From the NCBI RefSeq assembly GCF_001854245.1, contig NZ_CP015381.1:956001-1020000 (forward strand): 64,000 bases of DNA. The letters run 5' to 3'. How positions within the stretch are numbered: position 1 is the stretch's first letter; every line of letters begins with the position of its first letter. A program made the position numbers and the translations under genes. Positions 17,197 through 26,688 of the stretch are shown here, in pieces. The notes under the pieces are model-generated. The model was not told the DNA's origin and made no database searches. It saw nothing but the letters and a program-made list of their open reading frames with translations. The stretch comes from Desulfococcus multivorans (GTDB taxonomy: Bacteria; Desulfobacterota; Desulfobacteria; Desulfobacterales; Desulfococcaceae).

Positions 17197-20100
17197 ATGA
17201 AAACAATGAGCGTAAATGGTAAAATGAAACCCGTGGACGACACGCGTATCATTACCGATGAATATACCGGCCACTTTCTCTATGTCAGCTACTCCCAGGA
17301 GATCAGCGGACAGTCCGTATTCAACAAGGACAGGGTGGATCTGACCGGAGATGGCGCCTTCCGGTTCAACATCCTCCCTCAGGATCAGATCGTCAATGAG
17401 ATGGTCACCGTGGAGGCCTACGCGCCGGACGGCCAATTGCTGGGCCGGCAGGTATACAGCTATGATAGTTTAAATGCCTCGGATATCCCGATCGGCGCCG
17501 AGGATGACTCTTCCCCGCTGACGATCCTTCTGGACCCCAAAATCATCGAATTCGGATCGTCATCCCCTGTAGAGGATGCTATGCGGAAAATCAGCGGCAA
17601 GGTGATCGATCTGTCGGGCACTCGAAAGGGCGCTGGATTGGAGATCCTCATCATGGTCAGTGACGATCCCGGAGCCGAGTTCGACAGCAGCACCTATCGG
17701 GCGGTTTTCTCGGCGGTCACCGATAAAGAGGGCTATTTTTTCGGACAGGTGAAAAACGAAACGGTTCAGATGGGCTATGGCGTCATCGCCGGGTTGGAGG
17801 ATCAACCGGTGGTGATTGCCCTGGAGCAAAACAAGATACCCAAACAAATCCTAATGGTTACGGATCTGTCCAATCTGCCGGACCATGTGGCCACCGGTGG
17901 CGGTGCCGTGCCCGCCCTGCCGGACCAGGGCGATCTCGTTCGCGGCTCATCCTTTTCCCAGGATGTGGGGGGCACTTGCGTTGATTTCACGGTGCCGGAC
18001 CGCACCCTGGAGGAGTTCAGTTTTTTTCATACCGTCCGCACAACGGAGCCGGAGATCAGGGGGCTGACTATCTCCTCCAAGGAGAGCGCAACGCTGAAGG
18101 CGGAGTTCATCGATCTGTCCGATCATACCTTCGAACTGGTGGGGCGTTTGAACGATTCGTTCAATTCCCTGGCGCTGATTCCATTTGCCGTTGAGGAGTT
18201 GCCTGCCGCGGACACGCCGGGTGTTGGGACGGTCCGCACGGCCGGCACGAATACCGCTGCATCGCAGGCCTCCCGGACCCAGTCCCCCAATTACATGATC
18301 AAACTGGACGTGGGCGGCAAGGAGCCGTTCAAGGTGAACACCCGGGACCTGGTGTACGAAAAGAGTCGCTTCGAATACGTGGATGTGGTCAAACTGGTCA
18401 CCGAACAGGCGCAGCGGCACAACAAACTGCTTGCATTGCAGCAGAAACTGGCGGCTGCCTACTGCGGCAGATACGGTGTGGAAAGGGAGAAGACCTATTG
18501 TGAGAGTTTGACGGCCAACGATGGGATCAACCGTGCGGAACTCAGCGCCCTGGTGGGTCATGTGGAGAAAAATCGCACGGGGTTCGGCAGAGACGATGCA
18601 CTGAAAAAACAGCTCGATACATTGATCTTCAAATTGGAAAAATTGATCAGCAGGCCCGTCGCCGAAAAGAATGAGATTTCAGACGCGATCCATCTGGTGG
18701 AAAAGGCGATTCAGGTTGTGGATATCAACACAGAGGAATCCCAGCTTCAGGAGAACGTTCTGGGGTATCTCCGGCGAATCATCATCGAACTGTCCAACGC
18801 CGGCATAACCGGCGCCCTCTCCTTCGAACCCTGTCCTCCGGAGGCCGAGGCCGAGACCATGGGAATCATGTGCCTGATTCAAAAGTTCCAGGAACTCAAA
18901 CAAGTTCTGGAAAACAAATCGGTCTTCTCCTACGGAGAAATCATCGAGCTGAAGGCCTACTATTCCATCTTTTTGCGAAGCATCAACGCCTTCCGGTCGC
19001 TGCTGGACGAGTTTTACATATTCTATAAAAACAGTACCAATTTCGCCATCGAGTTGACAGACAACTTTTTTTACGAAGAATACGGCGCCATCAAAAGTAC
19101 GCTGACCGCGCTGCAGCGGCAGGTCGTTGCAGCCCTTCGAAAAACCATGGAAATGGAAAGAGCCTACATTCTCAACCATCCGGGGCGCGTCAATCTGAGC
19201 GCCGAGACGAGCGTGGACTGGGATGAGACCCCCACCATTTATGAGAATACCACCATCGCCCACGGCCACATCCTGCACTTCAAGCAAAAATATAAATCCG
19301 CCGGGTTCTCCCTGGGCACACTGCTTAACAGTATACCCCTGGCGCCATGCCAGGAGAAGCAAATCGCCATATATGACTGGGACCGTACCGAGCGTGCCAG
19401 CCGGACCGAGGAGTTGCTGGTGGCGGAAGAACTCGATGCCGAGATCTCACGGGACAGGGATATTTCCGAAATCGTCAATTCCGTGTTCGGCGAGAGCATT
19501 CGCGCCTCGTCATCCAACAAGACCTCGTCCACCAGCGCCGGCATCGGCGGCGGGATCGGCGGATTCGTGAGCGGAATTGTTTTCGGCGTCGCCGGGGGCG
19601 TGGCCCACTCCGGGGCCTCGTCCACATCCACGGCGTCCCAGGACGCGTCGCGCACCCTGACGGCCACTTCAATGAACCAGCTGCAGGATACGACCACCCA
19701 GTCGGCATCCAGCCTGCGCAATCAACGGAGCACGGTGGTGCAGGCCGTGGGTCAGAACGAGTCGGTCAGCGTTCAAACCGAGGTGATCAAAAACAACAAC
19801 CACTGCCACGCCATAACGGTGGAGTATTTTGAGGTGCTCAAGCATTATGTGATCGAGCAGCAGCTGGTGGACGTGCAGGAGTGCCTGTTTGTGCCCCTGC
19901 CCATGGGCCATTTCGACCATCAGAAGGTGTTGCGGTGGCGGCATACGCTGCAGCCCACCATGTACGGCCGTAAAATCCGGCGGGGCTTTGACGCCATCGA
20001 ACGGATCGAGACCAACTACGCCAACTCCGACCTGCCCGCAGGCAGCTACGCCGACGAGGTGATCGAGGAATTTTCGGGCTTTTTTACCATTACCTTCGAG

Positions 20101-22689
20101 TTGCAGCGGCCTCAATTGGCGTCCATCGACGAGGCCACCAAAATCGAAACTATCGATTTGCACGATGCGTTTCCATGGTTCTTCGGATTCATGAAATTCA
20201 GATACGATGTGGAAGTGCCGCTGACGGAGGCCGAAAAGGACGCCCTTTTCGAGCAGCAATACGCCCCCGGTATCGTCAGGGATTTTATCGACCGGATGGA
20301 GCTGTACGCCATCGCGGACAACGGCACGGAAGAAAAACTGCAGCTCGATTTCACCCTGTTGTCCAATTACGCAAAGGGGGCGGCCCTGAGGGTGAGCCTG
20401 GCCAGCAGTGCGCTGCAGAACATCACCCGCAACCAGATCAAGCATTTGCGTGTCCGGGCCACCACCGAGGTGAAATCAGGCTCCAGGATCATATTGCGTT
20501 CGCTTTATCTCCAATACCGGACCCCGCATTTGAACGAGTCCATCTATCGCAACGCCGGCGTGAACAACGATATCATCAATACAACATCCGCCGATGGCGG
20601 GGTGGTGACCGATTCGGCCCTGATGTATACGCCGTTGAACAAAAGAGAAACAGCCAATCCGCGCAAGGAGGACCAGGAGGCTGCCGCAGCCCTGGTGAGC
20701 TACCTGAACGAGAACATGGAGCTGGCCCACAAGGTGATCTGGTCGAAAATGGACGCCAGCCGCCTGTTCGGACTGCTCGATCGTTATATCGCCCCCCACA
20801 GCGGCGGCCGCAGCGTAGCCAGCGTGGTGGAAAACCGGGTGACGGGGGTGGTCGGCAACAACCTGGTGATGAAGGTCGTGCCCGGAGAACGGCTCGATCC
20901 CGTATTCAAAGGCATGGAGAATCTGCTCGACTTTTACAAGCCCACCACGCCTCCCGACCCCTTCCGGATCAGCGTACCTACCAGAGGGGTCTACGCCGAG
21001 GCCGTCATGGGCAAATGCAACAGTTGCGAGGTCATCGATGAAACCCGTAACTGGCGGTTCACCGAGGTGCCCTGCGGCACTTCGCCTGCCGCCATCCAAC
21101 CCGTTTCCACGGAGAGCCGCCGCAGTGAGCCCGGGGATTTGACGACCAAGGATCTGCCCGCCAGCCTGATCAACCTGCAGACAGCCCCTGCCGCCCCGGA
21201 TCCCACGGGTTTGGCCGCGGCCTTTGCCTTGCTGGCCAAAGGGGATGCCTTCAAGGATATGACCGGATTGGCCGGCACCCAGGCCAATGCACTCGGCGCG
21301 CTGCAGACCACATCCAAGAGTGTCACCGACCTGGCCGGCATATCCAAGGACTTTGCCAATATGGCCGTGATGGCCAGCCAGAACCGGGATGGGGCCAAGC
21401 AGATCGAACAGATCAAGAAACTGAACAAGGAAGGCTATCTCACCGATGCGGAAGCCGGCCAGCAGATCAAGGGCGTCCTGGGCACCTACACTGATGCGGC
21501 CAAAAACATCACCAATACCAAGAGCAAGGACGGCGATTCGGTTCCCGACAAGATCGCCGACAAGGTCCTGACCCAGGGCATGCCGTCACCGTCCCATGAA
21601 ATTGAATATCAGAAGGTCGGCTCGGACGGCGAGACGGAAAGCATCAAGGTCAGCCAGCCCGAAAGCCTGTCCGATTCAAGCGCCAAACCGGTGATCTATC
21701 TTACCGGCAATACGGGTTCGGCCGATTTGAGGGCGTTCAAACCGTCCACCAACGACAAGAGTCTGATCATCGAAGTGGGGGCCGGTTTCAGAAATGCGCC
21801 GGACGGTTCAAAGTTGCGATGGTCGTCGCCCACACCCGGCGCCTTGATCATCGACAACCCCAACGCCACTGTGACTCGGGTCAAAGGCGTCACGCCCGGC
21901 AAACACGATCTTGATCTGGAACTGCTGGATCCCGGCGGCAACCGCATTGCAAGCATCAAACTCAAACTGTCCGTGCCTCAATGCGTTACCGTCAATGAAG
22001 ACCCGGCCTTGTTTGACAGTGCGCTGATCAACCTCCATCTGGTCGGGCATAAGAACGATGTGGTGGATGAAATGAAGCGCGTGGTGGAGCATCTCCTGGC
22101 CAAGGCCAACGTGCGCGTCTTCTGGCAATTCGGCGGATACAGCGAGGCGCTTCCTGCTCACGTGCCGGCCGCCAACGTGGTGACCGCCGTTATCAAAGAC
22201 AAGGACCCCAGCGGCAACCTGGGGGTGACGTCCTCCACTTCCGCCGCTCTCGATCTTTTCAATGAAACCATCGAGGTTTTCCCCGGCATGTATGCCGAGG
22301 AAGATGCCATCGACGTGGATACCGAGACCCAGGCCCTGATCGTCGACCTCGACGCGTCACTCCCCGGGAATGCCGACTTGATCCCCATCATGATCAAAGT
22401 CTACGGCCGATTGATCGGGGAGACCTTGAGCCATGAAATCGGTCATGCCTTGCTGTGGGACGATATTCCCGCCGACGGCCACAATTCACCGGCCATTGCC
22501 AACGATCTGATGAATCGCGGCGTGGACCGCCTGTTCCGCCAGCGCACCGGCATGGAAAACATCGCTCAGGTGAGCCCTGTATTGCCTGAACATTATGTGG
22601 ACCACGGCCTGGCGGCGATCGGAGGGTTCCAGGCGGTGAACCAGGCCCTCATCGATGCGCAGTGGCCCGTACCGCCGGCCCATGGTTAA
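17197..22689 (+). CDS. 1830-residue protein of unknown function with C-terminal zincin motif
   Basis: I cannot assign this protein to a named family. No signal peptide is visible. The N-terminus has beta-rich segments (residues 125-185 resemble a carboxypeptidase-regulatory or Ig-like repeat). Residues about 390-700 are helical and charged. A Gly-rich hydrophobic stretch (about 775-805, GIGGGIGGFVSGIVFGVAGG) is flanked by Ser/Thr-rich sequence. A conserved-looking segment follows (HCHAITVEYFEVLKHYV, then HTLQPTMYGRKIRR). There is a CNSC pair at 1274-1277, an Ala/Gly-rich low-complexity stretch (about 1320-1470) and an Ig-like domain (about 1495-1600). HEIGH at 1746-1750 with Asp1756 or His1762 as possible third zinc ligand, and Met1772 in NDLMNRG, looks like a metzincin site with Met-turn. 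The start is fixed by AGGGAGG seven bases upstream. It stands alone; its stop overlaps a ybaK remnant. Confidence 0.85.
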   Translation: MKTMSVNGKMKPVDDTRIITDEYTGHFLYVSYSQEISGQSVFNKDRVDLTGDGAFRFNILPQDQIVNEMVTVEAYAPDGQLLGRQVYSYDSLNASDIPIGAEDDSSPLTILLDPKIIEFGSSSPVEDAMRKISGKVIDLSGTRKGAGLEILIMVSDDPGAEFDSSTYRAVFSAVTDKEGYFFGQVKNETVQMGYGVIAGLEDQPVVIALEQNKIPKQILMVTDLSNLPDHVATGGGAVPALPDQGDLVRGSSFSQDVGGTCVDFTVPDRTLEEFSFFHTVRTTEPEIRGLTISSKESATLKAEFIDLSDHTFELVGRLNDSFNSLALIPFAVEELPAADTPGVGTVRTAGTNTAASQASRTQSPNYMIKLDVGGKEPFKVNTRDLVYEKSRFEYVDVVKLVTEQAQRHNKLLALQQKLAAAYCGRYGVEREKTYCESLTANDGINRAELSALVGHVEKNRTGFGRDDALKKQLDTLIFKLEKLISRPVAEKNEISDAIHLVEKAIQVVDINTEESQLQENVLGYLRRIIIELSNAGITGALSFEPCPPEAEAETMGIMCLIQKFQELKQVLENKSVFSYGEIIELKAYYSIFLRSINAFRSLLDEFYIFYKNSTNFAIELTDNFFYEEYGAIKSTLTALQRQVVAALRKTMEMERAYILNHPGRVNLSAETSVDWDETPTIYENTTIAHGHILHFKQKYKSAGFSLGTLLNSIPLAPCQEKQIAIYDWDRTERASRTEELLVAEELDAEISRDRDISEIVNSVFGESIRASSSNKTSSTSAGIGGGIGGFVSGIVFGVAGGVAHSGASSTSTASQDASRTLTATSMNQLQDTTTQSASSLRNQRSTVVQAVGQNESVSVQTEVIKNNNHCHAITVEYFEVLKHYVIEQQLVDVQECLFVPLPMGHFDHQKVLRWRHTLQPTMYGRKIRRGFDAIERIETNYANSDLPAGSYADEVIEEFSGFFTITFELQRPQLASIDEATKIETIDLHDAFPWFFGFMKFRYDVEVPLTEAEKDALFEQQYAPGIVRDFIDRMELYAIADNGTEEKLQLDFTLLSNYAKGAALRVSLASSALQNITRNQIKHLRVRATTEVKSGSRIILRSLYLQYRTPHLNESIYRNAGVNNDIINTTSADGGVVTDSALMYTPLNKRETANPRKEDQEAAAALVSYLNENMELAHKVIWSKMDASRLFGLLDRYIAPHSGGRSVASVVENRVTGVVGNNLVMKVVPGERLDPVFKGMENLLDFYKPTTPPDPFRISVPTRGVYAEAVMGKCNSCEVIDETRNWRFTEVPCGTSPAAIQPVSTESRRSEPGDLTTKDLPASLINLQTAPAAPDPTGLAAAFALLAKGDAFKDMTGLAGTQANALGALQTTSKSVTDLAGISKDFANMAVMASQNRDGAKQIEQIKKLNKEGYLTDAEAGQQIKGVLGTYTDAAKNITNTKSKDGDSVPDKIADKVLTQGMPSPSHEIEYQKVGSDGETESIKVSQPESLSDSSAKPVIYLTGNTGSADLRAFKPSTNDKSLIIEVGAGFRNAPDGSKLRWSSPTPGALIIDNPNATVTRVKGVTPGKHDLDLELLDPGGNRIASIKLKLSVPQCVTVNEDPALFDSALINLHLVGHKNDVVDEMKRVVEHLLAKANVRVFWQFGGYSEALPAHVPAANVVTAVIKDKDPSGNLGVTSSTSAALDLFNETIEVFPGMYAEEDAIDVDTETQALIVDLDASLPGNADLIPIMIKVYGRLIGETLSHEIGHALLWDDIPADGHNSPAIANDLMNRGVDRLFRQRTGMENIAQVSPVLPEHYVDHGLAAIGGFQAVNQALIDAQWPVPPAHG

Positions 22690-22890
22690 ACGCCTCGATC
22701 GTGAAGGCATCCGCCATTCTTCCGCCTATACATCCCAGGAGATCGCCGAAGCGGCGGGAATCCCCGGGAAAAAGCTCGCTAGTGCGGTGCTGGTGAAGCT
22801 TGACGGCGCATCGGCCATGGCCGATGCGCCGTCAAGCCGCGAAGTCGCCGGCAAGGGCTACACCGCCGCCAGCATCCGAAGCGTGCCATG
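22682..22890 (+). pseudogene. mosaic remnant: ybaK-like fragment joined to a baeRF-gene fragment
   Basis: The frame from ATG 22682 reads as the first part of a YbaK/prolyl-tRNA deacylase-type protein with internal deletions (LDREGIRHSSAYTSQEIAEA, AGIPGKKLASAVLVKLDG). It runs through a 40-bp palindrome and then switches at 22837 to REVAGKGYTAASIRSV, which matches residues of the intact gene at 30633-31808. Thirty-four bases at the junction (from 22837) are identical to 31514-31547. The frame closes at 22912. YbaK normally has about 150 residues and a conserved C-terminal half that is absent here. The remnant begins inside the last codons of the giant gene. Confidence 0.7.
22798..22837. repeat. 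perfect 40-bp palindrome (copy A)
   Basis: Each 20-base arm is the exact reverse complement of the other, centred on GGCCATGGCC. It lies in the ybaK-like remnant. A related 40-bp palindrome occurs at 27823-27862 in the second ybaK remnant. The two differ by a paired T/A to C/G change that preserves pairing, plus one unpaired difference. Confidence 0.9.
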
Positions 22891-23001
22891 CGGGCATGGA
22901 TGCTTATCTTAATATAGAAAAAGTCTCGTCAACGGCACGGGAAGGGCGGGGCGGGCCGGGATGCCCGTCGCGCTGCATACACCTCTGGCGGATGGAGATT
23001 C

Positions 23002-24378
23002 ATGAAGATTTTTTCACTGTTGATGGTCTTGCTCTGGGGGCTTCAGCCGATGGCGGCGGTTCAGGCGGCGCCTCCGGATGGAGCCGCCGGTCCTTCGGCG
23101 CAGATCCTCCATATCACGGGCCCCATCGGCCCAGCCACCGCGGAATTCGTACACGACGGTTTCGGGATCGCCCGCGCGCGAAACGCCGCGCTGATCATTC
23201 TGGCGATGGACACGCCCGGCGGGCTGGCGGAGAGCATGCGCGCCGTCATTCACGACATCCTGGATTCGCCGGTGCCGGTGGCGGGGTTCGTCTTCCCGTC
23301 GGGTTCGCGGGCGGACAGCGCGGGCACCTACATCCTCTATGCCGCCCATGTGGCCGCCATGGCGCCGGGCACCAACCTGGGCGCCGCAACGCCCGTCATG
23401 ATCGGCGGGGGGCTGCCCCTGCCCGGCCCGGACGACGAGCCGAAACCTGACGACGACCAAAAGCCGCAGCCCGACAAGCCGGCCAAAGGCGCCATGGCGG
23501 CCAAGGTCGTCAACGACGCGGCTGCCTACATCCGGAGCCTTGCCGAGATGCGGGGGCGCAACGCCGAGTGGGCCGAACGGTCCGTGCGCGAAGGGGTCAG
23601 CCTTTCGGTGAACGAAGCTCTCGAAATGAAGGTCATCGACGTGGTTGCCGCCGACATCGACGCGCTGCTGGAGCGGATCGACGGGCGAAAGGTGACGGCG
23701 GCCGGCCGTCAGGTCACCCTACGCACCGCCGGCCTGAAAGCCGAGACCATCGAACCGGGCTGGCGCATCCGGCTGCTGTCGATCCTGACGAACCCCAACA
23801 TCGCCTTCATTCTGATGCTGGTGGGGGTGTACGGCCTCATTTTCGAGTTCGCGAATCCCGGATCCGTCGGACCCGGGGTGTTCGGGGGCATCTGCCTTCT
23901 TTTGGGATTTTACGCCCTCAACGTGCTGCCCATCAACACCACGGGTTTGGGGCTGCTCCTGCTGGCCATCGCCCTCATGGCGGCCGAGGCTTTCGTCCCC
24001 TCCTTCGGCATCCTGGGCATCGGGGGCATCATCGCCTTTGTGCTGGCGGCCATGATGCTGTTTGACAGCGATATCCCCGGATTCAGGATATCCTGGCCGG
24101 TGATCGCCGTCACGGCGGCCGGCAGCGGCGGGCTTCTGATCTTTCTCCTCGGCTATGCCTGGCGGGCCCAGCGCCGTCCGGTCACCACCGGGGTCGAGAG
24201 CCTGGTGGGGAAGTCTGCGGAGGTGCTGGAATGGTCGCATGGCCAGGGATACGTCCGGCTCGGCGGCGAGCGCTGGAAGGCCGTTGGAGAGGGGAACTTT
24301 TCCCCCCGTGACCGGGTCGAGGTGCTCGCCGGCAGAGGGCTGGTCCTGGTGGTGCATAAAAAACATCATAAACTGTGA
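23002..24378 (+). CDS. NfeD-family membrane serine protease (ClpP-class)
   Basis: This 458-residue protein has a signal peptide (residues 1-22, cleavage near AVQAA). The ClpP-like protease domain has nucleophile Ser106 in [12 protein letters not shown] and a probable general-base Lys168 in [15 protein letters not shown]. Four to five transmembrane helices span about 255-390, and a C-terminal NfeD OB-fold ends the protein ([13 protein letters not shown] to [13 protein letters not shown]). Family members cleave the C-terminus of the partner slipin/stomatin, which is encoded 10 bases downstream. A Pro/Asp/Lys-rich insert ([18 protein letters not shown]) sits between the catalytic residues. The ATG at 23002 follows GGAGATTC. 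The gene pair is a single transcription unit. Confidence 0.93.
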   Translation: MKIFSLLMVLLWGLQPMAAVQAAPPDGAAGPSAQILHITGPIGPATAEFVHDGFGIARARNAALIILAMDTPGGLAESMRAVIHDILDSPVPVAGFVFPSGSRADSAGTYILYAAHVAAMAPGTNLGAATPVMIGGGLPLPGPDDEPKPDDDQKPQPDKPAKGAMAAKVVNDAAAYIRSLAEMRGRNAEWAERSVREGVSLSVNEALEMKVIDVVAADIDALLERIDGRKVTAAGRQVTLRTAGLKAETIEPGWRIRLLSILTNPNIAFILMLVGVYGLIFEFANPGSVGPGVFGGICLLLGFYALNVLPINTTGLGLLLLAIALMAAEAFVPSFGILGIGGIIAFVLAAMMLFDSDIPGFRISWPVIAVTAAGSGGLLIFLLGYAWRAQRRPVTTGVESLVGKSAEVLEWSHGQGYVRLGGERWKAVGEGNFSPRDRVEVLAGRGLVLVVHKKHHKL

Positions 24379-24388
24379 GGATGGACAC

Positions 24389-25210
24389 ATGCCGCCCATT
24401 ACCATTTATCTGATCATCACCATCGCGGTCATCGGGTTCCTCAGTTCGGCCATCCGCATTCTGCGGGAGTACGAGCGGGCCGTGGTCTTTACCCTGGGGC
24501 GCTTCACCGGGGTCAAGGGGCCGGGGCTCATCATCCTGATCCCCATGGTCCAGCAGATGGTCCGGATTGACTTGAGAACCATCGTCGAGGATGTCCCGAC
24601 ACAGGACGTCATCTCGCGGGACAACGTCTCGGTGAAGGTGAACGCCGTGCTCTACTACCGGGTGGTGGACGCCGAAAAGGCCGTCAACCAGGTGGAGAAT
24701 TTCCAGGCCGCCACCAGCCAACTTGCCCAGACGACCCTGCGGTCGGTGCTGGGCAAGCACGAGCTGGACGAGATGCTGGCGGAGCGGGACAAGCTCAACA
24801 GCGACATCCAGGAGATCCTGGACGAGCAGACCGACGCCTGGGGCATCAAGGTCAACATCGTGGAGATCAAGCATGTAGACATCGACGAGAGCATGATTCG
24901 GGCCATCGCGCGACAGGCCGAAGCGGAACGAAACCGTCGGGCGAAAGTCATCAATGCCGAGGGAGAAAACCAGGCCGCCGACAAACTGGTTTCCGCCGCC
25001 AGGAAACTGGCCGTCCAGGGCGAAGCCATGCAGCTGCGGTACCTGTCTGCCCTCCACGACATCAGCGGCAACCCGGGGTCCACCGTCGTCTTCCCGTTCC
25101 CCATGGAGATGGGACACCTCTTTGCCCCGAAAGGCGTTACAAAACTGGAATCAGATCAAAAATTGGAACAAAAATCAGGCCATCAGTCAGATGAAGGATC
25201 GGAATCATAA
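24389..25210 (+). CDS. slipin/stomatin-like SPFH-domain membrane protein
   Basis: This 273-residue protein has one N-terminal membrane segment ([20 protein letters not shown]) followed by a Band-7/SPFH domain: [21 protein letters not shown], the prohibitin-type [18 protein letters not shown], and the coiled [16 protein letters not shown] stretch. The ATG at 24389 is chosen over upstream in-frame codons because it follows GAGGATGGAC and begins directly before the membrane helix; upstream codons would overlap nfeD. It is the substrate/partner of the NfeD-type protease just upstream, and the two organise membrane microdomains in characterised systems. The C-terminal tail ([20 protein letters not shown]) is short and polar. 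Confidence 0.93.
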   Translation: MPPITIYLIITIAVIGFLSSAIRILREYERAVVFTLGRFTGVKGPGLIILIPMVQQMVRIDLRTIVEDVPTQDVISRDNVSVKVNAVLYYRVVDAEKAVNQVENFQAATSQLAQTTLRSVLGKHELDEMLAERDKLNSDIQEILDEQTDAWGIKVNIVEIKHVDIDESMIRAIARQAEAERNRRAKVINAEGENQAADKLVSAARKLAVQGEAMQLRYLSALHDISGNPGSTVVFPFPMEMGHLFAPKGVTKLESDQKLEQKSGHQSDEGSES

Positions 25211-26034
25211 CCGCGAGCCGGAGACCGCGGCGGAAGATGCAAGTGGATTCCGGTATGCCTGTACCCGTGCAGGACCCTCACTCGGCTTCATCAGAGCCTC
25301 TACACCAGACGGTTTGCCCGCAGGTCATACCTCAAAGTAGCCTGTTTTCGGGCTGTGGCTCCTCTCGACAAATCACCAATCATGGAAAACCGTTTACCCG
25401 GGAATCACACCCTAATCACATCCCGGGGTGGCTCCAGACTTCCGGACAAAAACATTCAGCCACTTTTCGTTTTCCCTGCCGGGTTTTAGGTCCCCGGTTT
25501 TCCAGTACCGGAGCACTGATAGCTCCGCGTGTACCTTGATAAGCTCATCAAATCCGCTTCGGCGGCCCCTCCCAGCCGCCGCAGGCCATGAAGTCGCTCA
25601 TCCGCACCACAACCGGTTGGTAATAGCGCGACGCCGCGATCTTTCCCAGCCCCTGGCTGAGGTGGTCGACGAAATAAAATCGCGGCGCTCCCTCCGGGAG
25701 GCATCGACGATCCTGGTGGTCCGACTGCCGCCGCCGCACCCCGCAATCGGGTCAACCCCGTATTCGCGGCCTATCCCGGGCGTAGAAGCGTCCGTCGGAA
25801 AGGATGCCGCATCGGTGATACCGACTCCAGCCGCGGAAAATACAGGATCGATCCGATAGGTTTTTGGGGGATGACAGCATATTTTCCAGATATTGGGAAG
25901 TAAACCGCATCTTATTTTTCGGGACGATCGGAATGCCCCCTCATATTCCAGGTGCTCCAGGCGGCCGGGGCATCCCCCTCGCGGGGGAGAACCCGGCAGG
26001 TCTGTCGGACACCACCCCAACGAAGGAGTGACAC
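25211..26034. other. 824-base non-coding or decayed region
   Basis: There is no convincing intact gene. Several overlapping open frames of 60-143 codons on both strands lack domain-like sequence or a ribosome-binding site. One minus-strand stretch (25590-25680) resembles phosphoenolpyruvate synthase and is listed separately. The GAAGGAG at the right end belongs to the next gene. Confidence 0.6.
25590..25680 (-). pseudogene. fragment of phosphoenolpyruvate synthase (ppsA-like)
   Basis: The minus-strand translation contains RFYFVDHLSQGLGKIAAS then YYQPVVVRMSDF. This matches the PEP-synthase central motif in which a segment of the form KIAAAFxPKPVIVRxSDF precedes KSNEY. The match stops abruptly after SDF and no other part of the 800-residue enzyme is visible nearby. 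It is too short to be functional. Recognition is from memory of the motif, so moderate confidence. Confidence 0.45.
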
Positions 26035-26655
26035 ATGATTATACCCCCTGAAATCACCTGCCGAAACGTCGACAGCAGCCCCGCCCTCGAGTCTATCATC
26101 CTCGAGAAGGCGGCCAAGTTGGACGAGGTCCATGACAAGATTATGAGCTGCCGGACCGCCATCGAAAAGGTCCAGGAGCACCAGCGCAGCGGAAGCCCGT
26201 ATCGCGTGCGGATCATCGTCCGGGTGCCGCCGAACAAAGAGCTCGTCGTCAGCCGCGATCCCGGCAACGGCGACGTGAATGAACGCCTGAAAACCGCGGT
26301 GAACGATGCATTCGACACCATGCGCCGGCAGCTGGTCAGGTTGAAGCAGAAGCAGCACGGCGATGTCAAGGTCCATGAAACGCCGGGTGTCATCGGCCAC
26401 GTGGTGCGGCTCTTCCCCGATGAGGGTTTCGGGTTTCTCCGCACCCTCGAGGGGCGTGAACTCTATTTCCACCGGAACAGTGTGCTTCACGATGACTTCG
26501 GGCGCCTCGAGGTCGGCACCGGTGTGCGGTGCTTTCCCCGGGAGGGCGAGAAAGGGCCCCAGGCGAGCACCGTGCAGATCATCGACAAGCCGGGCGCGGC
26601 CATGGCCCAGGTGCCCGAGCCGAAGGTGGAGACGCCGGAAGGCTGGAATCCGTGA
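26035..26655 (+). CDS. HPF/RaiA-like ribosome-binding domain fused to a cold-shock domain
   Basis: This is a 206-residue cytosolic protein. Residues 1-110 resemble the ribosome hibernation factor/sigma-54 modulation fold (ITCRNVDSSPALESIILEKA through VNDAFDTMRRQLVRLKQ). Residues about 117-185 form a cold-shock-like OB fold (HVVRLFPDEGFGFLRTLEG, then ELYFHRNSVL) with the RNP-1-like GFGFL and RNP-2-like YFHRN. It is therefore likely to bind ribosomes and RNA under stress. A strong GAAGGAG lies before the ATG. It is monocistronic, facing the SDR gene tail-to-tail. The HPF/CSD combination occurs in a minority of proteobacteria; function is inferred from the domains. Confidence 0.88.
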   Translation: MIIPPEITCRNVDSSPALESIILEKAAKLDEVHDKIMSCRTAIEKVQEHQRSGSPYRVRIIVRVPPNKELVVSRDPGNGDVNERLKTAVNDAFDTMRRQLVRLKQKQHGDVKVHETPGVIGHVVRLFPDEGFGFLRTLEGRELYFHRNSVLHDDFGRLEVGTGVRCFPREGEKGPQASTVQIIDKPGAAMAQVPEPKVETPEGWNP

Positions 26656-26688
26656 AAAATCAGGCCTGCCGGCGCGCAGGGGCGGGAG

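Noticed and set aside
25428-26020. Overlapping 140-codon frames on both strands
   Set aside because: No ribosome-binding site, no domain-like composition, and partly overlapped by a ppsA-like fragment in another frame.
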